64,000 nt of DNA from NCBI GenBank assembly GCA_031082315.1, contig JAVHLC010000007.1:62001-126000 (forward strand), read 5' to 3'. The notes under the pieces were generated by a model. It saw only the letters and a program-made list of their open reading frames with translations, searched no databases and was not told the origin of the DNA. A program made the position numbers and the translations under genes. This DNA is from Thermodesulfobacteriota bacterium (lineage in GTDB: Bacteria; Desulfobacterota; QYQD01). Of the stretch, positions 40,710 through 48,968 are shown piece after piece; the first letter of the stretch is position 1; each line of letters begins with the position of its first letter.

Positions 40710-40756
40710 TAGCTGATAGCTGATAGCTGATAGCTGATAGCTGATAGCTGATAGCT
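40710..40756. repeat. tandem AGCTGAT repeat array
   Basis: The 7-mer AGCTGAT is repeated about six times without spacers, immediately after the msbA stop (the stop TAA/TAG is within its edge). Microsatellite-like form of the GCTGATAGCTGA family. Confidence 0.9.
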
Positions 40757-40762
40757 TGTGAC

Positions 40763-42085
40763 ATGTTTATACTGTATAACATCTTACAATTAACGTTCCT
40801 TACTATATGTCTGCCAATTATCCTGCTTAAAATAGCTTTTACGCCAAAGTACAGACAGAGGATTTTAAACCGGCTGGGGCTACGCCCCCCTTCCATGAAT
40901 GCGGTAAATGACTCCGGCCCCAGGATATGGATCCACGCCCTGTCCGTGGGTGAGGTGATGTCTTCAACAGCCATGGTCAGGGGGATGCGGCGGCGATTTC
41001 CGGATTGGGTGATAATTTACTCTACCTCCACAGCCACAGGCGCGGGTATCGCGCGGCAAAAACTCGGTGACATGGTCGATTACCTGATTACTTATCCCCT
41101 CGACCTGTTCTGGTCGGTGCGGCAGGTAGTTAAAGGCATCAGGCCTGACCTTTTTGTCCTGATTGAGACCGACCTGTGGCCCAATATGCTGAGCGCCCTT
41201 TCACGCCGTGGGACACCGATTATTTTGCTTAATGGCCGTATATCCGGGTCTTCTTTTATTCGCTATAAAAGGTTCAGCCTGTTTTTTGGCCCTATTTTTT
41301 CTTTAATAGACAAAATTGCCATGCAGTCACGCGCCGACGAAGAAAGGATGATAGAGCTTGGAATAAGTCCCCGGAAGATATACAGGGTCGGTAACCTGAA
41401 ATTTGATCAGGAAGGCGTTCAGGTCGGAGAAAAGGAGACCGGGGAGTTAAGACGTAATCTGCACATACCTCCTGGAAGTAAAGTCGTTATCGCTGGCAGT
41501 ACCCACGCAGGAGAAGAGGAGATAATCCTTTCGGCCTATGGTAAGTTAATTTTTACTTATCCTGATCTCTTTCTCTTAATGGCTCCACGAGACCCGGGAC
41601 GGGCGGACGAGGTGAAGAGGCTGGCCCAATCTGCTGGCCTTGAGGCCTATAAAAGGACTGAACTCCCGGGGTTGCCGGAAAGTAACACGGTTCAGGTAGT
41701 TGTTCTTGATACCCTTGGGGAACTTTCGAAATTATATGCCCTGGCCACGGTAGCCTTTATCGGCGGCAGTCTGGTGCCGAAACGGGGACATAACGTCCTG
41801 GAGGTCGCTGCCCATGCCAAGCCGGTCGTATTCGGGCCTCACACAGAGGATTTTAAAGAGGCGGCAGCGGCCCTGATAAAAAGGGGTGGTGGCTACATGG
41901 TGAATAGTGAAAACGAACTTGTAACTATTTTAGAACTTATCCTGTCTAACGATGTTTTGGCCCAAAAGGCAGGGGAGAGGGCCTTTCAGGTGATTGAGGA
42001 AAATAGAGGCGCAGTGGAGAAGGCCGTTGACCTTATTTCCAAGACCATAACTCGCAACCCGCACCTCGCAACTCGTAACTCGTAA
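40763..42085 (+). CDS. waaA: 3-deoxy-D-manno-octulosonic acid transferase WaaA
   Basis: 440 aa, GT30. N-terminal membrane anchor (~5-28), then the first Rossmann domain with WIHALSVGEV, the catalytic-type Glu region in FVLIETDLWPNML, and LLNGRIS. The second domain has FIGGSLVPKRGHNVLEVAAHAKPVVFGPH. It adds Kdo to lipid IVA on the cytoplasmic face. The last ~12 residues (TRNPHLATRNS) come from a CTCGCAAC/CTCGTAAC tandem and are not family-like. Confidence 0.96.
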   Translation: MFILYNILQLTFLTICLPIILLKIAFTPKYRQRILNRLGLRPPSMNAVNDSGPRIWIHALSVGEVMSSTAMVRGMRRRFPDWVIIYSTSTATGAGIARQKLGDMVDYLITYPLDLFWSVRQVVKGIRPDLFVLIETDLWPNMLSALSRRGTPIILLNGRISGSSFIRYKRFSLFFGPIFSLIDKIAMQSRADEERMIELGISPRKIYRVGNLKFDQEGVQVGEKETGELRRNLHIPPGSKVVIAGSTHAGEEEIILSAYGKLIFTYPDLFLLMAPRDPGRADEVKRLAQSAGLEAYKRTELPGLPESNTVQVVVLDTLGELSKLYALATVAFIGGSLVPKRGHNVLEVAAHAKPVVFGPHTEDFKEAAAALIKRGGGYMVNSENELVTILELILSNDVLAQKAGERAFQVIEENRGAVEKAVDLISKTITRNPHLATRNS

Positions 42086-42087
42086 CA

Positions 42088-43317
42088 ATGCTTAATTATC
42101 TCTTATCACCTCTTGGCTATCTGTACGGCCAGATCATGAGATTGAGAGCAAAACTTTATGACTTTGGTCTCTTTAAGACTCGGAGTCTGCCCTGCCGGGT
42201 CATCAGCATTGGCAACCTGACACTGGGGGGCACGGGAAAGACGCCCCTGACTATATGGCTGGCCAGATACCTAAAGGACAAGGGTCAAAAGGTTGCCATA
42301 GTGAGCCGGGGTTATAAGGCAAAAAATAAGGGATCCGTATCCATCGTCGCTGACGGTCAGCGCACCCTTCTTGGTCCGGATGAGGCCGGAGATGAGCCGT
42401 TCATGATGGCCAGCAGTCTTCCGGGTGTTCCGCTTCTTATCGGTAAAAAGCGGTTCCCGGTGGGGATGAGGGCCATAGAAGATTTTAGCCCCGATGTGGT
42501 CTTGTTTGACGATGGCTACCAACACCTGGGATTGGCCAGAGATCTAAATCTCCTTCTTCTCCGGACGGTCAAACCCTTTGGAAATGGGCGTGTATTTCCG
42601 GCCGGAACTTTACGCGAACCCCTTTCAGCGCTTAAGCGTGCGGATGCCTTTATTTTGACCTATGCGGAGGAAGACTCCGGGTCTGTCATGGAGGAACAAC
42701 GGCTCTTTTTGCAAAAAAGATTCCCCGATAAACCGGTTTTTGTAAGCTACTGTAAGCCGATTTCATTTTATTTATTAAATGAAACACACATCTCGCATGG
42801 CGACACACCTGTCTGCGTGCAACGCACAGGCAGAAAGGACAATGAAAATAATCCCCCCTCACCCCCCTTTAGTAAAGGGGGGAATACGTTCAGCCCCCCT
42901 CTGGGAAAAGACGGGAACCACCCGTCAATTCCCCCCTTGGAAAAGGGGGATACAGGGGGATTTTCAGATGAAAAGGCATCACATAACCTATCAGAACTAA
43001 AAGGAAAGAAGGCCCTTGCCTTTTGCGGTATAGCCCATCCCGAGTCTTTCCGGAATATGCTGATTCGTTTAGGTATTGATCTGGTTGATTTTATAGCTTA
43101 TCGTGACCACTATGATTATCATAGAGGTGACCTGGAAAAGATCGAGGAGAGGGCCGCCGGGAAAGGCGCAGAGTTTATAATCACTACAGAAAAAGACGCC
43201 GTTAAAATTGAAAAACTGATTGAATTAGGGATGTCGATCCCTATCGGTGTCTTAAAGACAGAATTTATCTTTGAGTCTGATTTTGCGTCTTTTATCGATG
43301 AGCGTATGGGCATCTAA
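42088..43317 (+). CDS. lpxK: tetraacyldisaccharide 4'-kinase LpxK with repeat-encoded insertion
   Basis: 409 aa versus the usual ~330-350. N-terminal hydrophobic helix, P-loop GGTGKTPLT, SRGYKAKNKG, FDDGYQHLGLARDLNLLLL and C-terminal TTEKDAVKI are all intact, so the kinase is probably active. Residues ~231-295 are a Pro/Gly-rich insertion (NNPPSPPFSKGG ... PPLEKGDTGGFSDE) encoded by a palindromic repeat also present in waaF. The insert sits between recognisable LpxK segments (FVSYCKPISFY and KGKKALAFCGIAHP), in a variable loop. Phosphorylates lipid A 4' position. It is translationally coupled to waaF (shared G at 43317). Confidence 0.94.
   Translation: MLNYLLSPLGYLYGQIMRLRAKLYDFGLFKTRSLPCRVISIGNLTLGGTGKTPLTIWLARYLKDKGQKVAIVSRGYKAKNKGSVSIVADGQRTLLGPDEAGDEPFMMASSLPGVPLLIGKKRFPVGMRAIEDFSPDVVLFDDGYQHLGLARDLNLLLLRTVKPFGNGRVFPAGTLREPLSALKRADAFILTYAEEDSGSVMEEQRLFLQKRFPDKPVFVSYCKPISFYLLNETHISHGDTPVCVQRTGRKDNENNPPSPPFSKGGNTFSPPLGKDGNHPSIPPLEKGDTGGFSDEKASHNLSELKGKKALAFCGIAHPESFRNMLIRLGIDLVDFIAYRDHYDYHRGDLEKIEERAAGKGAEFIITTEKDAVKIEKLIELGMSIPIGVLKTEFIFESDFASFIDERMGI
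42779..42971 (+). repeat. in-frame palindromic repeat inside lpxK
   Basis: 193 bp starting ATGAAACACACATCTCGCATGG and containing C-rich/G-rich palindromes (CCCCCCTTTAGTAAAGGGGGG; CCCCCCTTGGAAAAGGGGG), ending GGGGGATTTTCAGATGA. It matches 43870-43999 and is read in the same frame there. Confidence 0.92.
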
Positions 43318-44540
43318 TGCAGCTAAGGCAAGACAAAGACATTAAGAATATCCTTGTCCGATCCACCAACTGGATCGGCGACGCCATAATGACCACCCCG
43401 GCCATTCAGGCCATCCGGCAGAATTTCCCCGCTGCGAAGATAAGCATCCTGGCCAAGCCCTGGGTCAAAGATGTCTTTGCCGCCAATCCCTGTATTGATC
43501 ACATTATTGGCTATGACAGCATGCATAGCCACAAGGGTTTGCGTGGGCAGGTACGTCTGGCCAAGGAATTGGCTGAAAAAGGCTTTGACCTGGCTATTTT
43601 ACTGCAAAACGCCTTTGAGGCGGCCTGGCTGGCCTATCTGGCGCGCATCCCCAGACGTGCCGGTTATAATACGGATGCAAGGAGTCTTCTCCTGACACAT
43701 GGCGTCCCCCTGAAAAAAAAGACAAAGAAGATACATCAGGTCTATTACTACTTACGTATGCTGGAAGGTCTGGGCCTGGAGGTGGAGCAAAAGCCGCAGC
43801 TCTTTTTAAAACCAGCGCCTGATGATATGGCCTGGGCACAGAAGGCGCTCCTCGATGCGGGTGTGAAAAATGAAACACACATGTCGCATGGCAACACAAA
43901 GAACAATGAAACTAATCCCCCCTCCCCCCCCTTTACTAAGGGGGGAGATACGTTAAGTCCCCCTTTGGAAAAGGGGGATACAGGGGGATTTTCAGATGAT
44001 AATAAACTGATCGGCATCAATCCCGGAGCATCCTATGGCCCGGCCAAAAGGTGGCTGCCGGAACGTTTTGTAGAATTGGCCGGGATGCTTACAAGACAGG
44101 CGGATGCCAGGGTAGTCATTTTCGGGACTAATGCGGATAGAAAAGTAGGGGAGGGGGCCTTAGCCGCGGCATCGGGGCGCGTGATCAATATGGCCGGGAA
44201 GACCACCCTGGGCCAGGCCATGGCCTTGATGGCCTGTTGCCGGGTCTTCATTACCAACGATTCAGGCCTGATGCACGTAGCCGCAGCCCAGCATATTCCC
44301 CTGGTGGCCATCTTCGGCTCTACCAATCCGGTGACTACCGGGCCATTTTCAGACCGGGCCGTGATCGTGCGTAAGGATATAGATTGCAGCCCTTGCCTGA
44401 AAACGGTCTGTCCGGCAGACTTTCGCTGCATGAAGGAAATTACAACGGAGGAGGTCTATGAGGCCACGCTATCCTTATTGACCAATTTTGATGATTTCGC
44501 AAAAAGTAAAATTTACCGCGGTGCTCGCCGAGAACGCTGA
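43317..44540 (+). CDS. waaF: ADP-heptose:LPS heptosyltransferase II (WaaF) with repeat-encoded insertion
   Basis: 407 aa against ~350 in the family. GT9 features: ILVRSTNWIGDAIMTTPAIQAIRQNFP at the start, GINPGASYGPAKRWLPERF, NDSGLMHVAAAQHIPLVAIFGSTNPVTTGPF and a CSPCLKTVCP...RCM tail. Residues ~185-228 (NETHMSHGN...NPPSPPFTKGG...EKGDTGGFSDD) are the repeat-encoded insert, placed between the N- and C-terminal Rossmann domains. The last ~16 residues (DDFAKSKIYRGARRER) are read from dispersed repeat copy 3. It adds the second heptose of the inner core. Confidence 0.93.
   Translation: MQLRQDKDIKNILVRSTNWIGDAIMTTPAIQAIRQNFPAAKISILAKPWVKDVFAANPCIDHIIGYDSMHSHKGLRGQVRLAKELAEKGFDLAILLQNAFEAAWLAYLARIPRRAGYNTDARSLLLTHGVPLKKKTKKIHQVYYYLRMLEGLGLEVEQKPQLFLKPAPDDMAWAQKALLDAGVKNETHMSHGNTKNNETNPPSPPFTKGGDTLSPPLEKGDTGGFSDDNKLIGINPGASYGPAKRWLPERFVELAGMLTRQADARVVIFGTNADRKVGEGALAAASGRVINMAGKTTLGQAMALMACCRVFITNDSGLMHVAAAQHIPLVAIFGSTNPVTTGPFSDRAVIVRKDIDCSPCLKTVCPADFRCMKEITTEEVYEATLSLLTNFDDFAKSKIYRGARRER
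43870..43999 (+). repeat. in-frame palindromic repeat inside waaF
   Basis: 130 bp, same ends and same reading frame as 42779-42971, lacking 63 bp of internal sequence (21 codons), so both versions keep the frame open. Confidence 0.92.
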
Positions 44541-44690
44541 GATAACATTCAGTAGTCAATAGTTAGTAGCCTGTTGCAACGGACTACGGACAACGAAAAA
44601 TAAGTGCTCAGCAGTGAAAAAGGCTTTTTTACGAAGCCGTCAAGATTGGAATACTTTGCGTTCTTTGCGCCTTTGCGGTGGACTATTACG
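44490..44690 (+). repeat. dispersed composite repeat, copy 3, with CTTTGCG tail
   Basis: GATGATTTCGCAAAAAGTAAAAT ... GAACGCTGAGATAACAT ... AAAGGCTTTTTTACGAAGCCGTCAAGATTGG matches 898-1029. It then runs into CTTTGCGTTCTTTGCGCCTTTGCGGTGG. It overlaps the waaF 3' end. Confidence 0.8.
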
Positions 44691-44703
44691 AGGAGTATAG
44701 AAA

Positions 44704-45309
44704 TTGAATATTGGTGTCTTTCTGGATCGGGACGGGACTATTAATGAAGAGATGGGATATATTAATCACCTTTTGCGGTTTCATATCCTCCCGCATGCGG
44801 CTGAGGCCATAAGGCTCTTAAACAATAGCGGATTAAAGGTAGTTGTGGCTACCAATCAGTCCGGCCCGGCCCGGGGATATTTCCCGGAGGAGTTGATCGG
44901 CGCGGTAAATGACAAGATGATAGATATCCTGAAAGAACAGGATGCGCGCCTCGATGGGATTTATTACTGCCCGCATCACCGCGAGGCCGTTGTTCCTTCT
45001 TACCGGGTGGCCTGCGATTGTCGCAAGCCCAGAGCCGGCCTGTTAAAAAAAGCGGCTCAAGAGTTGGCTATTGATCTCTCGAAATCTTATGTGGTGGGCG
45101 ACCGCTTTCTGGACATCGAGCTTGCCCATAATGCCGGGGCCAAAGGCATCCTGGTACTGACCGGTTACGGCAGAGGGGAGTTGATGTATCAGGGCGACTC
45201 AAGTCCTATAAGGCCGGATTTTGTGGCCGAAGACCTTTATGAAGCAGCCCGGTGGATACTCCAGGACATATCATCTCACCGCAAAGACGCAAAGAAGGAC
45301 CTGAAGTGA
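44704..45309 (+). CDS. gmhB: D-glycero-beta-D-manno-heptose 1,7-bisphosphate 7-phosphatase GmhB
   Basis: 201 aa, HAD phosphatase of the GmhB/HisB group. Motif I VFLDRDGTINEE, motif II VATNQSG, the zinc-binding Cys/His loop (CPHH...CDCRKP), motif III in KPRAGLLKKAA and motif IV VGDRFLDIELAHNAG. It makes heptose-1-phosphate for ADP-heptose. TTG start with GAGGAG 8-9 bases upstream. The last ~12 residues (SSHRKDAKKDLK) are encoded by a CACCGCAAAGACGCAAAG repeat. Confidence 0.94.
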   Translation: MNIGVFLDRDGTINEEMGYINHLLRFHILPHAAEAIRLLNNSGLKVVVATNQSGPARGYFPEELIGAVNDKMIDILKEQDARLDGIYYCPHHREAVVPSYRVACDCRKPRAGLLKKAAQELAIDLSKSYVVGDRFLDIELAHNAGAKGILVLTGYGRGELMYQGDSSPIRPDFVAEDLYEAARWILQDISSHRKDAKKDLK

Positions 45310-45332
45310 TAAAAGAAGAAGATAAGAAAGTA

Positions 45333-45416
45333 TTCACCGCAGAGCCGCCAAGGACGCAAAGTTTTTTCTTTGATAACAATATGTTATCTTCGCGGTCTTT
45401 GCGCCTTTGCGGTGAG
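45333..45416. repeat. CACCGCAGAG-type inverted repeat
   Basis: TTCACCGCAGAGCCGCCAAGG ... GTCTTTGCGCCTTTGCGGTGA; ends two bases before the waaC start codon, so its GGTGAG may act as the ribosome site. Confidence 0.8.
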
Positions 45417-45418
45417 AT

Positions 45419-46465
45419 ATGAAGATTCTTATTGTTAAACTAAGCGCTATCGGCGACGTAGTTCATTCCCTGCCTGTCCTCTACGCGTTGCGCCAGAGAT
45501 TTCCCTCGGCCCACATTGCCTGGCTGGTAGAGGAAGCCGCCTCCAGTTTACTCGAAGGCCATCCTTTGCTGGATCGCCTTATTGTGTCAAAACGCAAAAG
45601 CTGGCTTAAGGCCCTCGGCCACGCAGGTAATAGAAAAAGGGCTATAAGCGAGATAAAATCCTTCATTCATGAACTAAGAGATACTGAATACGATATTGTT
45701 CTCGACCTGCACGCCCTTTTAAAGAGCGGGCTATTGATCTTTCTCGCCCGGGGCAAGCGAAAAATCGGCTATGCCCGGGGAGATGAAGGCAGTTCTATTT
45801 TTTTGAACGAAAAGGTTCCTCCGTATGATATCGAAGAACATGCTATTCTGCGTTACATGAACCTGGCAAGATACCTTGGAGCGCGGCCAAATGGTTATTA
45901 CTTTCCGATTTCCATCTCAGATGCTGATAGGCATTCCGCAAGACAGATATTAGAAAATGAGAGGATCGCGGGGCCTTTTATGGCCATTAACCCTATAGCC
46001 AAGTGGGACAGCAAGCTCTGGGATAAAAAAAGGTTTGCCCTGCTGGCTGATCATTGTATAAAGGAACTTAAGCTCCCGGTTATTTTTACCGGTGGCAAGG
46101 AAGATGACGCTGCGATTCAGTCAATTATGGAACAGATGCAGGAGAGGGCGGTTAATCTTTGCGGACGAACCAACTTAAGGGAGCTGGCTCATCTCTACAG
46201 CCTCAGTCGGGTGATGGTGACGACGGACACCGGACCTATGCACATTGCGGCCGCCGTAGGGACACCGGTAGTAGCCCTTTTTGGCCCTACCGCCCCCTGG
46301 AGAACGGGACCATTTGGGGATGGCCATGTGGTTATTCGCAAGGAGCTGCCCTGTAGTCCCTGCTTCAAAAAAAAGTGTACCGATCCGAGATGCATGAGTA
46401 CAATCGAGGTGGAAGAGGTTTTGCAGGTGATATGGAACAGGATCAACCTATTGCCAAAGGACTGA
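45419..46465 (+). CDS. waaC: ADP-heptose:LPS heptosyltransferase I (WaaC)
   Basis: 348 aa GT9. Starts KILIVKLSAIGDVVHSLPVLYALRQRFP; contains YDIVLDLHALLKSGLL, MAINPIAKWDSKLWDKKRFA, VTTDTGPMHIAAAVGTPVVALFGPTAPWRTGPF and a CSPCFKKKC..RCM tail. The 'KWxxKxW' pattern is typical of WaaC rather than WaaF. It adds the first heptose to Kdo. There is no separate Shine-Dalgarno; the gene follows a repeat directly. Confidence 0.93.
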   Translation: MKILIVKLSAIGDVVHSLPVLYALRQRFPSAHIAWLVEEAASSLLEGHPLLDRLIVSKRKSWLKALGHAGNRKRAISEIKSFIHELRDTEYDIVLDLHALLKSGLLIFLARGKRKIGYARGDEGSSIFLNEKVPPYDIEEHAILRYMNLARYLGARPNGYYFPISISDADRHSARQILENERIAGPFMAINPIAKWDSKLWDKKRFALLADHCIKELKLPVIFTGGKEDDAAIQSIMEQMQERAVNLCGRTNLRELAHLYSLSRVMVTTDTGPMHIAAAVGTPVVALFGPTAPWRTGPFGDGHVVIRKELPCSPCFKKKCTDPRCMSTIEVEEVLQVIWNRINLLPKD

Positions 46466-46585
46466 AAATATAGTTGGGGAGATTATAATAAATTTTGTTA
46501 TGTTTTTTTCTGGAAAAGGCAACTTGACAAATATTTTTCTGCGTGTACCAGTCCGCTCAGGCGGACGTCCAATTAAGGAGTTACC

Positions 46586-46750
46586 ATGATTAGCAAGGAA
46601 CTTTTAGAGATTTTGGCCTGTCCTAAATGTAAGGGCGATGTCAGATTGAACGAGTCGAAAGACGGATTGATCTGTGATAAGTGTAAACTCCTATACGAGA
46701 TCAAGGACGATATACCTGTCATGTTGATTGACGAGGCAAAAAAGATTTAA
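46586..46750 (+). CDS. Trm112 family protein
   Basis: 54 aa: a zinc-ribbon protein with C12-x2-C15 (LACPKCKGD) and C30-x2-C33 (ICDKCKLLYEIKDDIPVML). Starts with MISKELLEIL and ends DEAKKI. Trm112-like (YcaR) proteins are often next to lpxK/LPS genes in proteobacteria; in eukaryotes and archaea Trm112 activates methyltransferases. AAGGAG lies 5 bases before the ATG. A short hairpin (GTCCGCTCAGGCGGAC) lies just upstream. Confidence 0.9.
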   Translation: MISKELLEILACPKCKGDVRLNESKDGLICDKCKLLYEIKDDIPVMLIDEAKKI

Positions 46751-46920
46751 TAAAATCATCTTGTTAAGTTAATAAAACGTAACTACACACGTTCAAAGTT
46801 ACAAGGTTCACGGCTAGAAAGCGATGAAGATTGAACGGGTTGAAGATAAGGAAACCAACCGTGAACTGTAAACCAAACAACCCGAATAATTACAATAACA
46901 ATTTTTTATACTCAGAGATA

Positions 46921-48015
46921 CTACCTCGACGCTAATATATCCATCATCTTTTGAATAGCTCTTTGTACCTTATCCGTTTCTAAGTTATGAAGGCATTTAC
47001 TCCACCCCATGGAATCACAGCCTTTCTGATGACAGGGCACACAGTCGTCATCGGGGGTGATAACTCTATGGATGTCGCCTGGAGACGCCCAGTCCCTCCA
47101 GTCTGAGGGACCATAGATGGTTATGGTGGGAGTGCCCACAGCCGCAGCTATATGAGGAGCCGCGCTATCTACCCCTATATGTAAAAAACTCAGGGCCAGT
47201 ACTCCAGCTAACTCACCCAATGTGGTCTGGCCTGCGAGACTAAACACTCTTCTGCGGCATTTTTTAACCAATTCAGATGCCTTATCTTTTTCCTCGGGAG
47301 AGCCGACGATGACTGTTGGAAACTTGAACTTATCCCATATCCAGTCGATAACTTTAACCCATTTATCATAATCCCATTCCTTGTATTGCCACCTGGAAAA
47401 AGGATTCAGTGTGATCCATCGTTGATTGACGTTAAGAATGTTTTGGCGATCGAGTATCTGCCTCGCCCGCTCTTTAACATTTTCAGAAACCCACAATTTG
47501 GGGACAATATTTTCCGTATCGATGCCGAATTCTCTCACAATACGGAGGGATTGCTCTGCAGCTCCCAGTGTTTTTTTTGTTGGTACCGGGGGATCGACTA
47601 CATGGGTAAATAACATATTCCGCCAGAAGGGCACGTCACGGTAAAACATGGACACTCTCACCGGGGCGCCTGTAATATAGGCCATTATTGCCCCCCGATC
47701 CCCGGCCCGTAGATCAAAGACAAGGTCAAACTGTTCCTTACGCAAGCCTCTTATAAAGCGTATTTGCTCGATGGCTTTTTTAAAGAAGCTTCCTTTATAA
47801 CGCCTGACCTCAAATATTTTATGGAGAGACGGATCTTCCTCTAAAATTGTTCCAAAACCTTCCCACACAAGAATAGATACTTTTGCGTCCGGATATTTTT
47901 CTTTGACGGCCCATAAGGTCGGGGTAACCCAGACCACATCACCAATATCCCCCAGTTGTATGATGAGGATATTTTTTGTATCTCTTTTTTGAAGAGGTTG
48001 ACCTTTAATAAACAT
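46921..48015 (-). CDS. glycosyltransferase family 9 (heptosyltransferase-like)
   Basis: 364 aa. GT9 pattern: NILIIQLGDIGDVVWVTPTLWAVKEKYP, DLVFDLRAGDRGAI, TLNPFSRWQYKEWDYDKW, GVDSAAPHIAAAVGTPTITIYGPSDWRDW and CVPCHQKGCDSMGWSKCL. It probably adds a further heptose or related sugar to the outer part of the core. First of a three-gene minus-strand group whose transcription converges on waaC-trm112. 46751-46920 holds only an AT-rich stretch with a degenerate inverted repeat. Confidence 0.9.
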   Translation of the reverse strand: MFIKGQPLQKRDTKNILIIQLGDIGDVVWVTPTLWAVKEKYPDAKVSILVWEGFGTILEEDPSLHKIFEVRRYKGSFFKKAIEQIRFIRGLRKEQFDLVFDLRAGDRGAIMAYITGAPVRVSMFYRDVPFWRNMLFTHVVDPPVPTKKTLGAAEQSLRIVREFGIDTENIVPKLWVSENVKERARQILDRQNILNVNQRWITLNPFSRWQYKEWDYDKWVKVIDWIWDKFKFPTVIVGSPEEKDKASELVKKCRRRVFSLAGQTTLGELAGVLALSFLHIGVDSAAPHIAAAVGTPTITIYGPSDWRDWASPGDIHRVITPDDDCVPCHQKGCDSMGWSKCLHNLETDKVQRAIQKMMDILASR

Positions 48016-48023
48016 CTATCCAC

Positions 48024-48968
48024 TCAGGGGCAACCGTTTAAATGCCAGAGTATAAGCTTTGAATTGACTACCCATTTATTTCTTAATTTTTTATTAGTAA
48101 AAAACGTGATCAGATTCCCAAACGACGTTAACAACCAATTTATGATGGTACGTACGAAGATAACGAAAGAAACAAGTTGATAGTAGCTATGACTTTTCCA
48201 TTTTTTGAAAAATTGGTATCTGGAACGATAAAACTCGATCCGGGAACGAACATCCCGACCGATACTCTGTCCCTGGAGATGATAAATAAAGGCTGAAGGG
48301 ACATGGTAAATCTTCCAGCCTGCAGTTTTCATCTGTAACGCCCAGTCCGTCTCTTCAAAAAAGAAAAAGTAGCGTTCATCGAACATTCCGACTTCATCTA
48401 TGGCCTGCTTACGCACCATAAGACATGCCCCAATCCCTGAATCAATCTCAATCGGCCCCTTATAATCATATCGCTTGCTTGGATAGCGCTTTGGAAACAA
48501 GTATTCGAGGAGGGGCGTATTGAAAAGAAGTGTTAATAAGGTGGGAAAATTTGCTATTGAATTCTGCTTGCTCCCATCGGCGTTTAAAAGTTGTCCGCAG
48601 GCCATAGCCGCTTCCAGATGGGCCTCCATGAAAAAAAATAGTTCATAAACGGCATGTTCTTTTAAAACTGTATCTGTATTCAGCAACAATGCATATCGAC
48701 CCTTCATAATACCAAAAGCTTGGTTATTGGCCGCCCCAAATCCCCGGTTTTCTTTATTTTCTATCACATTAACCTGGGGGAATTCCCCGCGCAGCATGGC
48801 CACGCTTCCATCATGAGAAGCATTGTCAACCACGCTGATCTCAAGGGCGATACCTTGTACTGTCCCGTAGATGGAGTTCAGGCAGTTTCGCAGCAGGTCT
48901 TTCGTGTTCCAGTTGACGATAATGATTGAAATATCCATTGATGGCCTATGACAAAAAAATCCACTCAT
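48024..48968 (-). CDS. family 2 glycosyltransferase (rhamnosyltransferase-like)
   Basis: 314 aa GT-A fold. ISIIIVNWNTKDLLRNCL, VVDNASHDGSVAML, GFGAANNQAFG, ALLLNTDTVL (DxD-like), GACLMVRKQAIDEVGMFDERYFFFFEETDWALQMK and a C-terminal hydrophobic helix (YYQLVSFVIFVRTIINWLLTS). This is the WbbL-type layout. The start overlaps the upstream gene stop (ATGA), supporting coupling; ATG at codon 11 is an alternative. Confidence 0.9.
   Translation of the reverse strand: MSGFFCHRPSMDISIIIVNWNTKDLLRNCLNSIYGTVQGIALEISVVDNASHDGSVAMLRGEFPQVNVIENKENRGFGAANNQAFGIMKGRYALLLNTDTVLKEHAVYELFFFMEAHLEAAMACGQLLNADGSKQNSIANFPTLLTLLFNTPLLEYLFPKRYPSKRYDYKGPIEIDSGIGACLMVRKQAIDEVGMFDERYFFFFEETDWALQMKTAGWKIYHVPSAFIYHLQGQSIGRDVRSRIEFYRSRYQFFKKWKSHSYYQLVSFVIFVRTIINWLLTSFGNLITFFTNKKLRNKWVVNSKLILWHLNGCP

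Noticed and set aside
40710-40756. Possible CRISPR-like array
   Set aside because: Tandem 7-mers without unique spacers; no cas genes in the window.
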